From Polynucleobacter sp. AP-Nino-20-G2 (GTDB lineage: Bacteria; Pseudomonadota; Gammaproteobacteria; Burkholderiales; Burkholderiaceae), in the NCBI RefSeq assembly GCF_018688235.1, contig NZ_CP061313.1, forward strand, positions 1,781,130-1,845,129: a stretch of DNA of 64,000 bases. Reading direction: 5' to 3'. The position numbers were made by a program, and so were the translations under genes. Below the pieces are notes generated by a model. The model had not been told where the DNA came from and did no database searches. It was given only the letters and a program-made list of their open reading frames with translations. This document shows positions 8,273 through 16,541 of the stretch, one piece after another (the stretch's first letter is position 1; each line of letters begins with the position of its first letter).

Positions 8273-9475
8273 CTACCAGTTTGGTTCGCGATCTGGAGTA
8301 GACGAGATGCGATGAATGCTTAAGTCAGCACCATCGTATTCCTCTTCATGCGACATGCGAATGCCCAAGACGGTCTTCAAAAGTCCGTACACCACAAATC
8401 CACCTGTGAGGGCAATTCCAACGCCTAAAGCACTTCCGATCAACTGCCCCATGAAAGAAATGCCACCGATACCGCCCAGTGCCTTAGCGCCAAAAATTCC
8501 CGCAGCTAAGCCGCCCCATAATCCGCACAGACCATGCAAAGGCCAAACCCCTAATACATCGTCAATCTTCCAGCGGTTTTGCACCAAGGTAAACATATAG
8601 ACAAAAAGTGCGCCAGCAATGAGACCGACAACCAAGGCGCCGAGTGGATGCATCAAATCAGAGCCAGCACAAACCGCAACCAAACCAGCTAAGGGCCCGT
8701 TATAGGTGAAGCCAGGATCATTACGACCAATCACCCAAGCAGCCAAGGTGCCACCCACCATGGCCATCAGAGAATTCATCGCCACCAAACCACTTACCTT
8801 ATCAATGGTCTGAGCGCTCATCACATTAAAACCAAACCAACCTACCGCCAAAATCCAGGCGCCTAGCGCCAGGAAAGGAATGCTTGAAGGAGGATGCGCT
8901 GCGATATTTCCATCCTTGGTATAACGGCCACGACGCGCCCCTAGCAGAATGACTGCGGGCAATGCAATCCAACCACCCACTGCATGCACGACAACTGATC
9001 CAGCAAAGTCATGAAACTCTTCGCCAGTAAATGCCTTGATCCAGGCCTGGATGCCGTAATGCTGATTCCAAGCAATGCCCTCGAAGAAGGGGTAAACAAA
9101 GCCAACCAAAACAAAAGTGGCGATTAATTGGGGGTTGAACTTAGCGCGCTCCGCAATTCCACCGGAAATAATCGCAGGAATAGCAGCGGCAAAAGTGAGC
9201 AAGAAAAAGAACTTTACTAACTCATAGCCATTTTTCTCAGCTAATAACTCTGCGCCAGAGAAAAAATTCACGCCATAAGCAATGCTGTAACCAATAAAGA
9301 AATAGGCGATCGTAGAAACCGCAAAATCAACCAAAATTTTGACAAGCGCATTGACTTGATTCTTTTTGCGAACCGTACCCAGCTCGAGAAATGCAAAGCC
9401 TGCGTGCATTGCCAAAACCATAATGGCTCCGAGCAAGATAAACAGAACATCACTGCCTGATTTCAAAGTTTCCAT
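8273..9475 (-). CDS. amt: Ammonium transporter (Amt family)
   Basis: The protein has 400 residues and 11 predicted membrane segments. Family signatures visible are DFAGSVVVHAVGGWIALPAV, which carries the first pore histidine, and VWPLHGLCGLWGG with the second. There is no cleavable signal peptide, unlike E. coli AmtB; the protein starts METLKSGSDVLFILLG. It imports ammonium at low concentration. Proteobacterial amtB usually sits next to glnK (PII), but no PII gene is here. The upstream region holds a perfect NtrC-like palindrome (9540-9558), which suggests nitrogen control. Confidence 0.92.
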   Translation of the reverse strand: METLKSGSDVLFILLGAIMVLAMHAGFAFLELGTVRKKNQVNALVKILVDFAVSTIAYFFIGYSIAYGVNFFSGAELLAEKNGYELVKFFFLLTFAAAIPAIISGGIAERAKFNPQLIATFVLVGFVYPFFEGIAWNQHYGIQAWIKAFTGEEFHDFAGSVVVHAVGGWIALPAVILLGARRGRYTKDGNIAAHPPSSIPFLALGAWILAVGWFGFNVMSAQTIDKVSGLVAMNSLMAMVGGTLAAWVIGRNDPGFTYNGPLAGLVAVCAGSDLMHPLGALVVGLIAGALFVYMFTLVQNRWKIDDVLGVWPLHGLCGLWGGLAAGIFGAKALGGIGGISFMGQLIGSALGVGIALTGGFVVYGLLKTVLGIRMSHEEEYDGADLSIHRISSTPDREPNW

Positions 9476-9539
9476 TGAAGTAACCCCCTCATGTTTTTTG
9501 CATCATTATGGGGAATATCGCGACCGATTTTGGGCAAAT

Positions 9540-9558
9540 TTGCACTCATTTAGTGCAA
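9540..9558. promoter_or_regulatory. Perfect 7-5-7 palindrome, NtrC-like operator between amt and the Rap1a/Tai-like gene
   Basis: TTGCACT, five bases, then AGTGCAA form a perfect dyad. The core TGCACY-N5-RGTGCA matches the known NtrC consensus (TGCACC-N5-GGTGCA) except for the T/A at the last arm position. It lies 65 bp upstream of amt and 57 bp upstream of the gene at 9615. No clear sigma-54 -24/-12 element was found between it and amt, so the regulator identity is inference. Confidence 0.5.
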
Positions 9559-9614
9559 TTCAATACCCTTAATATGGTTTATTATGAAAATTACATACAC
9601 CCAAGGGAGAACCC

Positions 9615-9977
9615 ATGAAAAAAATCTTCGCTGTTTTAGCTGTTCTAGGCGCGTTTTCTGGCCTTGCTCAGGCTCAAGAAAAAATACAAGTATTGAGCAC
9701 TCAAGAACTCGTAAATGTTTGTAAGCTGCCAGCAAGTCCAGAATCACGCAGCTTCTGCATTGGTTACACGACTGCTGCTTACGACACTTATTTGACTACA
9801 CGTCATCCACAACGCGCCAAGCCATACATCTGTGTAAAACAACCAGCTCCATCACGCGATGAAGTCATTGGTGAGTTTGTGAAATTTGGACAAAGCAACC
9901 AACAGGTTTTGGACAAGCCTGCCGCAGGTGTTTTCTTGGGCTTTTTGGCCGCACGCTTTCCTTGCGCCAGAAAATAA
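9615..9977 (+). CDS. Small exported protein resembling Rap1a/Tai immunity family
   Basis: The protein has 120 residues and a clear Sec signal peptide (MKKIFAVLAVLGAFSGLAQA, cleavage after AQA at about residue 20). The mature part has four cysteines (VCKLP, SFCIGY, YICVK, FPCAR), enough for two disulfides. The pattern of an early cysteine, then FCIGYTTAAYDTY, is reminiscent of the Rap1a/Tai fold, which includes immunity proteins against type VI secretion amidases. No secretion or toxin gene is near, so an immunity function cannot be claimed. The ribosome site AAGGGAG precedes the start. Family assignment is moderate. Confidence 0.6.
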   Translation: MKKIFAVLAVLGAFSGLAQAQEKIQVLSTQELVNVCKLPASPESRSFCIGYTTAAYDTYLTTRHPQRAKPYICVKQPAPSRDEVIGEFVKFGQSNQQVLDKPAAGVFLGFLAARFPCARK

Positions 9978-10029
9978 TCCAAAAGACGCTTAGCCAATTC
10001 AACCTATATAGACTTAAGGAACAGTTGAT

Positions 10030-10317
10030 ATGAAAAAAATTATCGCTATTACCGCCGCAACTTTAGCAATCACAGCATGCTCAAATATGAGCAACACAGA
10101 GCAACGTACTATGTCTGGTGCTGGCATTGGTGCTGCTGCTGGCGCAATCGGCACAGCCATTTTCCACGGTAACCCAATCTGGGGCGCAGTAGGCGGCGCA
10201 GCAGTTGGTGCAGCCACTGGTTATGCATATGATGCGTATAAAAAAGAGCAAGCTTCTGAATACAACTCAGGCTACAACGCTGGAAAAAATAATCAAAAGA
10301 ATCAAGCTCCAAACTAA
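10030..10317 (+). CDS. Small glycine-zipper lipoprotein
   Basis: The protein has 95 residues. Its signal sequence ends in a lipobox ITAC, so Cys17 is the probable lipidation site. The middle is a glycine-zipper region (GAGIGAAAGAIGTAIF and GAVGGAAVGAATGYAYDAY), as in OsmB/SlyB-type outer-membrane lipoproteins; the tail is polar and Asn/Gln-rich. An Asp follows within the next few residues of neither inner-membrane retention position (the next residue is Ser), so outer-membrane sorting is likely. It lies 52 bp downstream of the Rap1a/Tai-like gene, and the pair may be co-transcribed up to the terminator at 10366. Function unknown. Confidence 0.8.
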   Translation: MKKIIAITAATLAITACSNMSNTEQRTMSGAGIGAAAGAIGTAIFHGNPIWGAVGGAAVGAATGYAYDAYKKEQASEYNSGYNAGKNNQKNQAPN

Positions 10318-10365
10318 TCATTGTTAGCACCCTTGGTGCCTTGATTTAGCTTTAGTGCGCAGTAA

Positions 10366-10402
10366 AAAAACCCGATTTGCTTTTATGCAGATCGGGTTTT
10401 TA
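10366..10402. terminator. Bidirectional terminator between lipoprotein and rhodanese genes
   Basis: AAAAACCCGATTTGC and GCAGATCGGGTTTTT form a 15-bp stem with one wobble and a 6-nt loop. There is an A-run on the left and a T-run on the right, so it can serve both convergent genes. Confidence 0.88.
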
Positions 10403-10428
10403 TTTTCTTCAGACCTGAGGTGCAGACT

Positions 10429-10839
10429 TTATGCAGAATGAGCCTTTGAAGTCTTCTCTGCAACCGGAAATTCCGCTTTCTTCCAGGCGTTAAATCCTCC
10501 CTCTAGATGGCAAACTTTTGGCACACCCATTTTCTGCAGGGCTTGAGTCGCCAAGGCTGAGCGCCAGGCAGAAGCGCAATACAACACTAGACGTTTGCCC
10601 TCTCCAAATATAGGCTTGTAGTACGGACTAGCTGGATCTACCCAGAACTCCAGCATTCCACGGGGTGCATGAAAGGCTCCCGGAATTACGCCCTCTCGCT
10701 CGAGCTCCCGCACATCCCGAATATCCACAAACGCCGTGTTGTCGTCCTCTAAATACTGTTTAGCTTGCCCCAAAGGCAGAGTCTCAATTTCAGCCATGGC
10801 TTGCGCAATCAACTCTTGATAACCCAACTTCAATTCCAT
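10429..10839 (-). CDS. Single-domain rhodanese-like protein
   Basis: The protein has 136 residues with one rhodanese domain and no signal peptide. The active-site loop has Cys88 in LYCASAWRSA, which would carry a persulfide. FVDIRDVRELEREGVIPGA is the usual CH2A motif and GGFNAWKKAEFPV the C-terminal motif. The approximately 30-residue N-terminal extension is helical. Such proteins move sulfane sulfur, but the donor and acceptor are unknown here. The start has GGAGG-like sequence (AGGAGGTTTCAATG on the minus strand). It is divergent from the antiporter gene across 83 bp. Confidence 0.88.
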   Translation of the reverse strand: MELKLGYQELIAQAMAEIETLPLGQAKQYLEDDNTAFVDIRDVRELEREGVIPGAFHAPRGMLEFWVDPASPYYKPIFGEGKRLVLYCASAWRSALATQALQKMGVPKVCHLEGGFNAWKKAEFPVAEKTSKAHSA

Positions 10840-10922
10840 TGAAACCTCCTAAATTATCAATACTTTTTATATAGTAAATCTTGGGGTTATTACGGCGACA
10901 GCGCGCCTGATACTATGTCCCC

Positions 10923-12185
10923 ATGAACTTTACGCCTACAGAACTTGGTGCAAGCATTATTTTTGCCATTGCAGTGCTACACACCTTTTGCACTTCATAT
11001 TTCGAAACGCTTGCAAAAAAATCACCTAAGCACGCCGGACTATGGCACCTACTCGGCGAAGTGGAAATTGTCTTTGGATTTTGGGCCGCCATTCTCGTGA
11101 TTTTTATCGGCCTCAATGAAAACTTAGAAACCGCTAAGACTTTTTTAAATACGCGCAATTTCACAGAGCCATTATTTGTTTTTGCCATCATGATTGTCGC
11201 GGGTAGCAAACCCATCCTATATTTCGCTGAACAGCTCTTACAGACCTTAGGCTTAGGCACTCGATTACTTCTCAGAACTCGAAGCGCACCGGTACTCTAT
11301 TTTTTAACTCTAGCCATTACGCCGCTGATGGGCTCACTCATTACCGAGCCCGCAGCCATGACTTTGGCCGCATTTTTGTTGCGCGATTTAGTCTACCGGC
11401 ATCAATGCTCTAAAGCCTTGCTATTTGGAACGCTGGGTGTACTGTTCGTCAACATCTCAATTGGTGGCACGCTAACCAATTTTGCGGCACCACCCGTGTT
11501 GATGGTTGCGAGCACCTGGGATTGGAGCTCAGCCTTCATGTTCAAGAATTTCGGCATCGAGTCTTGCATCGCTATTGTGATTAACGCACTCGGAGCGACC
11601 CTCCTCTTTCATCGCCAACTCATTGAACCAAGCACTTCAAAGAAAGAGGCAAAGATGCCAATGGCTGTGATTTGTGTGCATCTATTATTTTTGCTTGGTG
11701 TAGTGGTATTCGCGCATGACCCCGTTATCTTCATGTGGCTGCTCCTATTTTTTATTGGCTACACCATTGCATACCCAAAATATCAAAGCCCCCTGATTTT
11801 GAAAGAAGCCTTATTGGTGGGCTTCTTCTTGGGCGGACTAGTTGTTTTGGGGGCTCAGCAAGGATGGTGGTTGCAGCCGGTCCTTGAAATGATGAGTCCT
11901 ACCGCTGTTTTTTATGGAAGTCTCGCCCTTACAGCATTAACCGACAATGCGGCACTGACGTATCTGGGCTCACTAGTGACCGGCACCTCTCCTGAATTCA
12001 AGCTAGCCTTGGTAAGCGGAGCAGTCGCCGGCGGAGGGCTCACTGTGATCGCCAATGCACCCAATCCAGCCGGCATTGCCATTTTGCGCCCACACTTTCC
12101 GAATGGTGCCGTATCAGCACTCTATCTCCTGATTGCCGCCCTTCCCCCAACATTCGTAGCGATTCTGGCCTATAGACTGTTGTAA
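10923..12185 (+). CDS. Putative Na+/H+ antiporter (PF07399-type)
   Basis: The protein has 420 residues and about 11 membrane segments. It starts MNFTPTELGASIIFAIAVLHTF and contains ITEPAAMTLAAFLLRDLVY and NISIGGTLTNFAAPPVLMVA, which resemble the ion-transporter superfamily and the family annotated as putative Na+/H+ antiporter. A repeat-like second half includes ALTALTDNAALTYLGSLV and GGLTVIANAPNPAGIAIL; such inverted repeats are usual in this superfamily. Ion specificity is not determinable. It is followed within 50 bp by miaB but seems functionally unrelated. Confidence 0.8.
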   Translation: MNFTPTELGASIIFAIAVLHTFCTSYFETLAKKSPKHAGLWHLLGEVEIVFGFWAAILVIFIGLNENLETAKTFLNTRNFTEPLFVFAIMIVAGSKPILYFAEQLLQTLGLGTRLLLRTRSAPVLYFLTLAITPLMGSLITEPAAMTLAAFLLRDLVYRHQCSKALLFGTLGVLFVNISIGGTLTNFAAPPVLMVASTWDWSSAFMFKNFGIESCIAIVINALGATLLFHRQLIEPSTSKKEAKMPMAVICVHLLFLLGVVVFAHDPVIFMWLLLFFIGYTIAYPKYQSPLILKEALLVGFFLGGLVVLGAQQGWWLQPVLEMMSPTAVFYGSLALTALTDNAALTYLGSLVTGTSPEFKLALVSGAVAGGGLTVIANAPNPAGIAILRPHFPNGAVSALYLLIAALPPTFVAILAYRLL

Positions 12186-12234
12186 AACGGTAAAATCTGA
12201 GCTTCGCCCCCAGCTATAAACCTGAGAACGGCAT

Positions 12235-13581
12235 ATGAAAAAGCTCTATATCAAAACCTTCGGCTGTCAAATGAACGAGTACGACTCGGGCAAGATGGCC
12301 GACCTCCTACATGCCGACGAGGGCATGGAACTCACAGACTCTCCGGAAGATGCGGATGTTGTTCTATTGAATACCTGCTCTATTCGGGAAAAAGCAGAAG
12401 ACAAAGTGTTTTCCGATCTTGGTCGTTTGCGCGAACTGAAGAAAACCAAGCCCAATTTATTAATTGGCGTAGGTGGATGCGTTGCCAGCCAAGAGGGTCA
12501 ACAAATCATTAGTCGCGCGCCCTATGTAGATGTTGTCTTTGGCCCGCAAACCTTGCATCGCCTCTCTGACCTCATCACCCAAAGACGTGAGACTGGAAGA
12601 TCGCAAATAGATATTTCTTTCCCCGAAATTGAAAAATTTGATCACCTTCCTTCTTCTCGACAAACTCGTGGGTCGGCTTATGTCTCCATCATGGAAGGTT
12701 GCTCCAAATATTGCAGCTACTGTGTCGTTCCCTACACCCGCGGGGAAGAAGTCTCACGTCCATTTGATGATGTGCTGACTGAGGTTGCCGGCCTTGCGGC
12801 GCAAGGTGTAAAAGAAATTGTTTTACTAGGACAAAACGTAAACGCCTATCTTGGCAAGATGGGTGGCACAGAAGAAATTGCTGACTTTGCATTACTGATT
12901 GAGTACATCGCAGAAATTCCGGGGGTGGAAAGAATTCGTTTCACTACTAGCCATCCTAAAGAATTTACCCAGCGCTTAATTGATGTGTATGCAAAAGTTC
13001 CTAAGCTAGTAAGCCATCTTCACCTACCAGTCCAACATGCTTCTGATTCAGTACTATCAGCTATGAAGCGTGGTTATACGGCCCTCGAATATAAAAGCAT
13101 TATTCGTAAGATGCGCGCTGTTCGACCGGACCTCACCCTCTCTAGCGACTTTATTGTGGGCTTCCCTGGCGAGACTGATGAAGATTTTGCAAAGCTATTA
13201 AAAATGGTTGAAGAGCTCAATTTTGATAACAGCTTTTGCTTCATCTTTAGCGCTCGCCCTGGAACACCAGCAGCTAACTTAAGCGATGACACCCCTTATG
13301 AGGTAAAGCTAAAGCGACTGCAGACATTGCTTGCGCTTGTAGAGTCTCAAGCAAATCGCATTAGTCAAAAAATGCTTGGTAATACCGAGCGGGTACTTAT
13401 TGAAGGTCTAGCTAAAGATGGCGTTAACCTGCAGGGGCGTGCCGCCAATAACCGTGTCATTCATTTCACCGCGCCCGATGAAGATATCGAAACTCTTATC
13501 GGACAAATGGTCGATATTCACATTACCGAAGTACTCAACTACACTCTCAGAGGCGAGTTGGTAAATACCCATGCCCATTAA
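12235..13581 (+). CDS. miaB: tRNA-2-methylthio-N6-dimethylallyladenosine synthase MiaB
   Basis: The protein has 448 residues. MiaB is a radical-SAM methylthiotransferase that adds a methylthio group to i6A37 of tRNAs reading codons that begin with U. Three parts are visible: the N-terminal domain with three cluster cysteines (FGCQMNEYDSG, LNTCSIREKAE, VGGCVASQEG); the radical-SAM core with CSKYCSYCVVPYTRGEE near residue 160; and a C-terminal TRAM domain from about residue 375. The start ATG 12235 has GAGAACGG upstream. It overlaps ybeY by 11 bp. The phoH gene that usually lies between them in proteobacteria is missing. Confidence 0.96.
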   Translation: MKKLYIKTFGCQMNEYDSGKMADLLHADEGMELTDSPEDADVVLLNTCSIREKAEDKVFSDLGRLRELKKTKPNLLIGVGGCVASQEGQQIISRAPYVDVVFGPQTLHRLSDLITQRRETGRSQIDISFPEIEKFDHLPSSRQTRGSAYVSIMEGCSKYCSYCVVPYTRGEEVSRPFDDVLTEVAGLAAQGVKEIVLLGQNVNAYLGKMGGTEEIADFALLIEYIAEIPGVERIRFTTSHPKEFTQRLIDVYAKVPKLVSHLHLPVQHASDSVLSAMKRGYTALEYKSIIRKMRAVRPDLTLSSDFIVGFPGETDEDFAKLLKMVEELNFDNSFCFIFSARPGTPAANLSDDTPYEVKLKRLQTLLALVESQANRISQKMLGNTERVLIEGLAKDGVNLQGRAANNRVIHFTAPDEDIETLIGQMVDIHITEVLNYTLRGELVNTHAH

Positions 13582-14053
13582 GATGCCAGCCAAGATTTCA
13601 CCAAAATTAGAAATTGAGATTCAGCTTGCTAGTGCGGCGATTGAAAATACGCTCAGCACCATTGCTTCAGCAAACCTCATCAAAAAATGGGTGAAAGCAG
13701 CAACTCCCCATAAGGGCTTAATTACTTTGCGCTTTGTGAATCAAGCAGAAGGCAAAAAATTGAATGCGGCTTTTCGGAATAAAGATAAGGCCACTAATGT
13801 ACTAACCTTCCCTTATGGGTTGACTAAAGAAACGGTAATGGCCGATATTATTTTCTGCTTGCCAGTCATTACAAAAGAGGCTCGCGAGCAAGGCAAAGCA
13901 GCGAAGGCCCATTTAGCCCATTTAGTGATTCATGGATGCCTGCATGCGCAAGGACTCGATCATGAGTTGGAGAAAGAAGCCAAAAAAATGGAAGCCCGAG
14001 AAATTGCGCTCCTCCAGTCTTTGGGCTTTACTAACCCATATATCCCCATTTAA
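13571..14053 (+). CDS. ybeY: Endoribonuclease YbeY (16S rRNA maturation)
   Basis: The protein has 160 residues. The family zinc motif HGxLHxxGxDH is present as His121, His125 and His131 (HGCLHAQGLDH). The upstream phrases AFRNKDKATNVLTFPYG and ADIIFCLPVI match the substrate-side strands. YbeY helps process the 3' end of 16S rRNA and takes part in ribosome quality control. The first ATG, 13571, lies inside the end of miaB; a second in-frame ATG at 13583 is equally possible and neither has a strong ribosome site. Translation coupled to miaB is likely. corC and lnt follow, the conserved order. Confidence 0.94.
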   Translation: MPIKMPAKISPKLEIEIQLASAAIENTLSTIASANLIKKWVKAATPHKGLITLRFVNQAEGKKLNAAFRNKDKATNVLTFPYGLTKETVMADIIFCLPVITKEAREQGKAAKAHLAHLVIHGCLHAQGLDHELEKEAKKMEAREIALLQSLGFTNPYIPI

Positions 14054-14109
14054 AGCCTCTTGAGGCCGCACTTCATTGAAGTTACTTATTTCTGCGATAT
14101 TCTTGCCAT

Positions 14110-14949
14110 ATGCCTGACCCCAATAAATCCCTTTTAGAGCGCCTAGCTGATTTTTTAACGCCTCAACCGACCAGTCCGGCCGAACGACGCCAAGAACTGA
14201 TTGACACCCTGAGGGAAGCGCAGACTGAAGGTTTAATTGATGCAGATGCGCTCTCCATGATTGAGGGAGTTTTTCAGGTGGGTCGGCTATCCGCCCGCGA
14301 CATCCTGGTACCTAGAGCCCAAATCGATTGGATCGACATCAATCTCCCGCTGCCAGATATCATCAAAAGCGTTATCACTGCAGCCCACTCACGCTTCCCG
14401 GTATTTGAAGGTAGCCGCGACAATGTGATTGGCACATTACTGGCAAAAGATTTATTGCGCCACTCGACAGAAAAAGATTTTCAGGTACGTGATTGGTTGC
14501 GTCCTGCAGTATTTATTCCTGAATCAAAACGCCTGAGTGTGTTGTTGCGAGACTTTAAAGATAATCGCAATCATCTGGCGATTGTGGTGGATGAATATAG
14601 CGGTGTTGCTGGAATCATTACGATTGAAGATGTGCTTGAACAAATCGTGGGTGATATTGAAGATGAGCACGATATCGATGAAGAGGCAGATAACCTGATC
14701 TCTCTAGATAACGGCGATATTCGAGTCAAGGGTATTACCGAACTCGAGCAATTTAATGAAGTAATTGGCACTCAATTCGACGTTGAAAACATTGAAACGG
14801 TTGCCGGCTTAGTGATTCAGCATTTGGGCCGAGTACCTAAAATTGGTGAGCGCATTGAGATCGATGGGATTGAATTTGAAGTGCAACGTGCTGACCCACG
14901 ACAAATTCACATCCTACTTGCTCGGCAACTTCCCAAAAAACCTGATTGA
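14110..14949 (+). CDS. corC: CorC/HlyC family protein with CBS pair (YbeX)
   Basis: The protein has 279 residues and no membrane segment. A tandem CBS pair (about 70-190) includes MIEGVFQVGRLSARDILVPR and FKDNRNHLAIVVDEYSG, followed by EDVLEQIVGDIEDEHD. A C-terminal CorC/HlyC domain follows (about 200-275; PKIGERIEIDGIEFEV). In enterobacteria it is linked to Mg2+/Co2+ efflux with CorA and to ribosome metabolism through its ybeY neighbour. The stop overlaps the start of lnt by 4 bp, so translation of the two genes is probably coupled. Confidence 0.93.
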   Translation: MPDPNKSLLERLADFLTPQPTSPAERRQELIDTLREAQTEGLIDADALSMIEGVFQVGRLSARDILVPRAQIDWIDINLPLPDIIKSVITAAHSRFPVFEGSRDNVIGTLLAKDLLRHSTEKDFQVRDWLRPAVFIPESKRLSVLLRDFKDNRNHLAIVVDEYSGVAGIITIEDVLEQIVGDIEDEHDIDEEADNLISLDNGDIRVKGITELEQFNEVIGTQFDVENIETVAGLVIQHLGRVPKIGERIEIDGIEFEVQRADPRQIHILLARQLPKKPD

Positions 14950-16481
14950 GCGTTGACTTGAGTGATCGGCAAACGGTAAGCCCCTTCAGAGGCTCTAGAC
15001 TGCTCATCATCGCCCTGCTTGGCGCGCTACTCGCCGGGGCCGCTGAACTCCCCTTTGGCGGATGGATTCAAATCCCTATCCTCAGCTTAGTTTGGTGGCA
15101 ACTACAAAAAAATCACATTCATTCAATTAAAGGCAGTCTGATTTCTGGCCTGTCATTCGGCTTAGGCTATTTTGTTATTGGCCTCTGGTGGATATATATC
15201 AGCCTTCATGATGTTGGGGGAATGCATGCCATCATCTCCGCGGCAGCAGTTTTATTACTGGCCACTGGGATGGGATTATTTTTTGCCTGCGCTTGCTTAC
15301 CCCTCTACCTCAAAACAGCATCACGCCTGAGGGGCCTAGTGCTGGCCTCTAGCTGGGTTATTGTGGAATATATCCGGGGCACCATTTTTACTGGATTTCC
15401 GTGGATGGGCTTTGCCGAGGCACAAGTCAACGGCCCGTTTGCCCCTGCCACACCCATCTTTGGTGGCCTTGTTTGCACTTTTCTCGTTATATGGATTTCT
15501 TGGGAAATCCTTCAATTGAAAAAACAAGCTCGCTTTAGCGGCATATGCATCATCTCTGCGATTGTGCTTTCGCAATTAGTAGGTATTTGGGCGTTCACCA
15601 AACCCACAGGAGAGCCGCTGAGTATTCGACTGATTCAAGGCAATTTTGAACAAAGCCTTAAATTCAATCCTCAAGCGATTCAAGAGCAATTTATTTTTTA
15701 TACGGCTGCAATCAAAAAACAGGCTGCCGACCTCATCATTACGCCAGAGACTGCATATCCATGGCCTCAAAATAATCTTCCTTCGGGATTGATTCAATCA
15801 TTGCAAGATTTCTCAAACCACTCCTTCAGCAATGTATTGATTGGACTCATTGGTGAGACTTCCCAATCCCAAGATTCGCAGTACACCAACCGTGCGCTTG
15901 GTATCTCCCCCAATATGCCAAGTTATCAATACGACAAATCACACCTTGTACCGTTTGGCGAATTTATCCCCCCTGGTTTTCATTGGTTTGTAAACGCCTT
16001 CAATGTCCCCATGAGTGACTTTGCCCGCGGCAAGCCAGACCAAGCTCCTTTTGGCATTCAGCGCGCCCAACAAGAAACCATTAATGCCGCTATCACCATC
16101 TGTTACGAAGACGTATTTGGCGGCGAACTAGCCACGCGAATTCGTGGAAGCAGCAAACCAGTCAACTTACTCATCAATATGACTAATCTTGCGTGGTTTG
16201 GGGATTCTCAAGCGCCAGGACAACAGCTCAGGCTTTCACAATTGCGCTCACTAGAAACCGGACTACCGTCAGTGCGGGCAACCAACACCGGCATCACAGC
16301 AGTATTAGGGCCAAACGGCCAAGTTCTCGCTGAGCTGCCAAAATTCACCCAAGGTGTTCTAGAGTTCAAAGTACAGGCTTATTCTGGACTAACCCCTTAT
16401 GTCATGTGGGGGAATGCCCCCATTTTGGGGCTTTCTTGCCTCCTGCTAGTCCTAGGCGCAATTCGACAAAGACGGATTTAG
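14946..16481 (+). CDS. lnt: Apolipoprotein N-acyltransferase
   Basis: The protein has 511 residues with six to eight membrane segments around a periplasmic nitrilase-like domain. It adds the third acyl chain to bacterial lipoproteins at the inner membrane. The catalytic triad is intact: Glu268 (ITPETAYP), Lys331 (YDKSHLVPFGEF) and Cys386 (ICYEDVFGG). No ATG lies near the N-terminus. The start is TTG 14946, overlapping the corC stop, or TTG 14958; both precede the first hydrophobic segment LLIIALLGALLAG. The gene closes the ybeY-corC-lnt block. Confidence 0.94.
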   Translation: MSVDLSDRQTVSPFRGSRLLIIALLGALLAGAAELPFGGWIQIPILSLVWWQLQKNHIHSIKGSLISGLSFGLGYFVIGLWWIYISLHDVGGMHAIISAAAVLLLATGMGLFFACACLPLYLKTASRLRGLVLASSWVIVEYIRGTIFTGFPWMGFAEAQVNGPFAPATPIFGGLVCTFLVIWISWEILQLKKQARFSGICIISAIVLSQLVGIWAFTKPTGEPLSIRLIQGNFEQSLKFNPQAIQEQFIFYTAAIKKQAADLIITPETAYPWPQNNLPSGLIQSLQDFSNHSFSNVLIGLIGETSQSQDSQYTNRALGISPNMPSYQYDKSHLVPFGEFIPPGFHWFVNAFNVPMSDFARGKPDQAPFGIQRAQQETINAAITICYEDVFGGELATRIRGSSKPVNLLINMTNLAWFGDSQAPGQQLRLSQLRSLETGLPSVRATNTGITAVLGPNGQVLAELPKFTQGVLEFKVQAYSGLTPYVMWGNAPILGLSCLLLVLGAIRQRRI

Positions 16482-16541
16482 CAGTTATTTCATAGTTCAC
16501 CAGCTTAGCCATGTAAAATCAAAGGCTTAGCCAGGTTAATC

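Noticed and set aside
9475..9540. A sigma-54 promoter for amt
   Set aside because: No GG-N10-GC pair at the -24/-12 spacing could be found on the minus strand.
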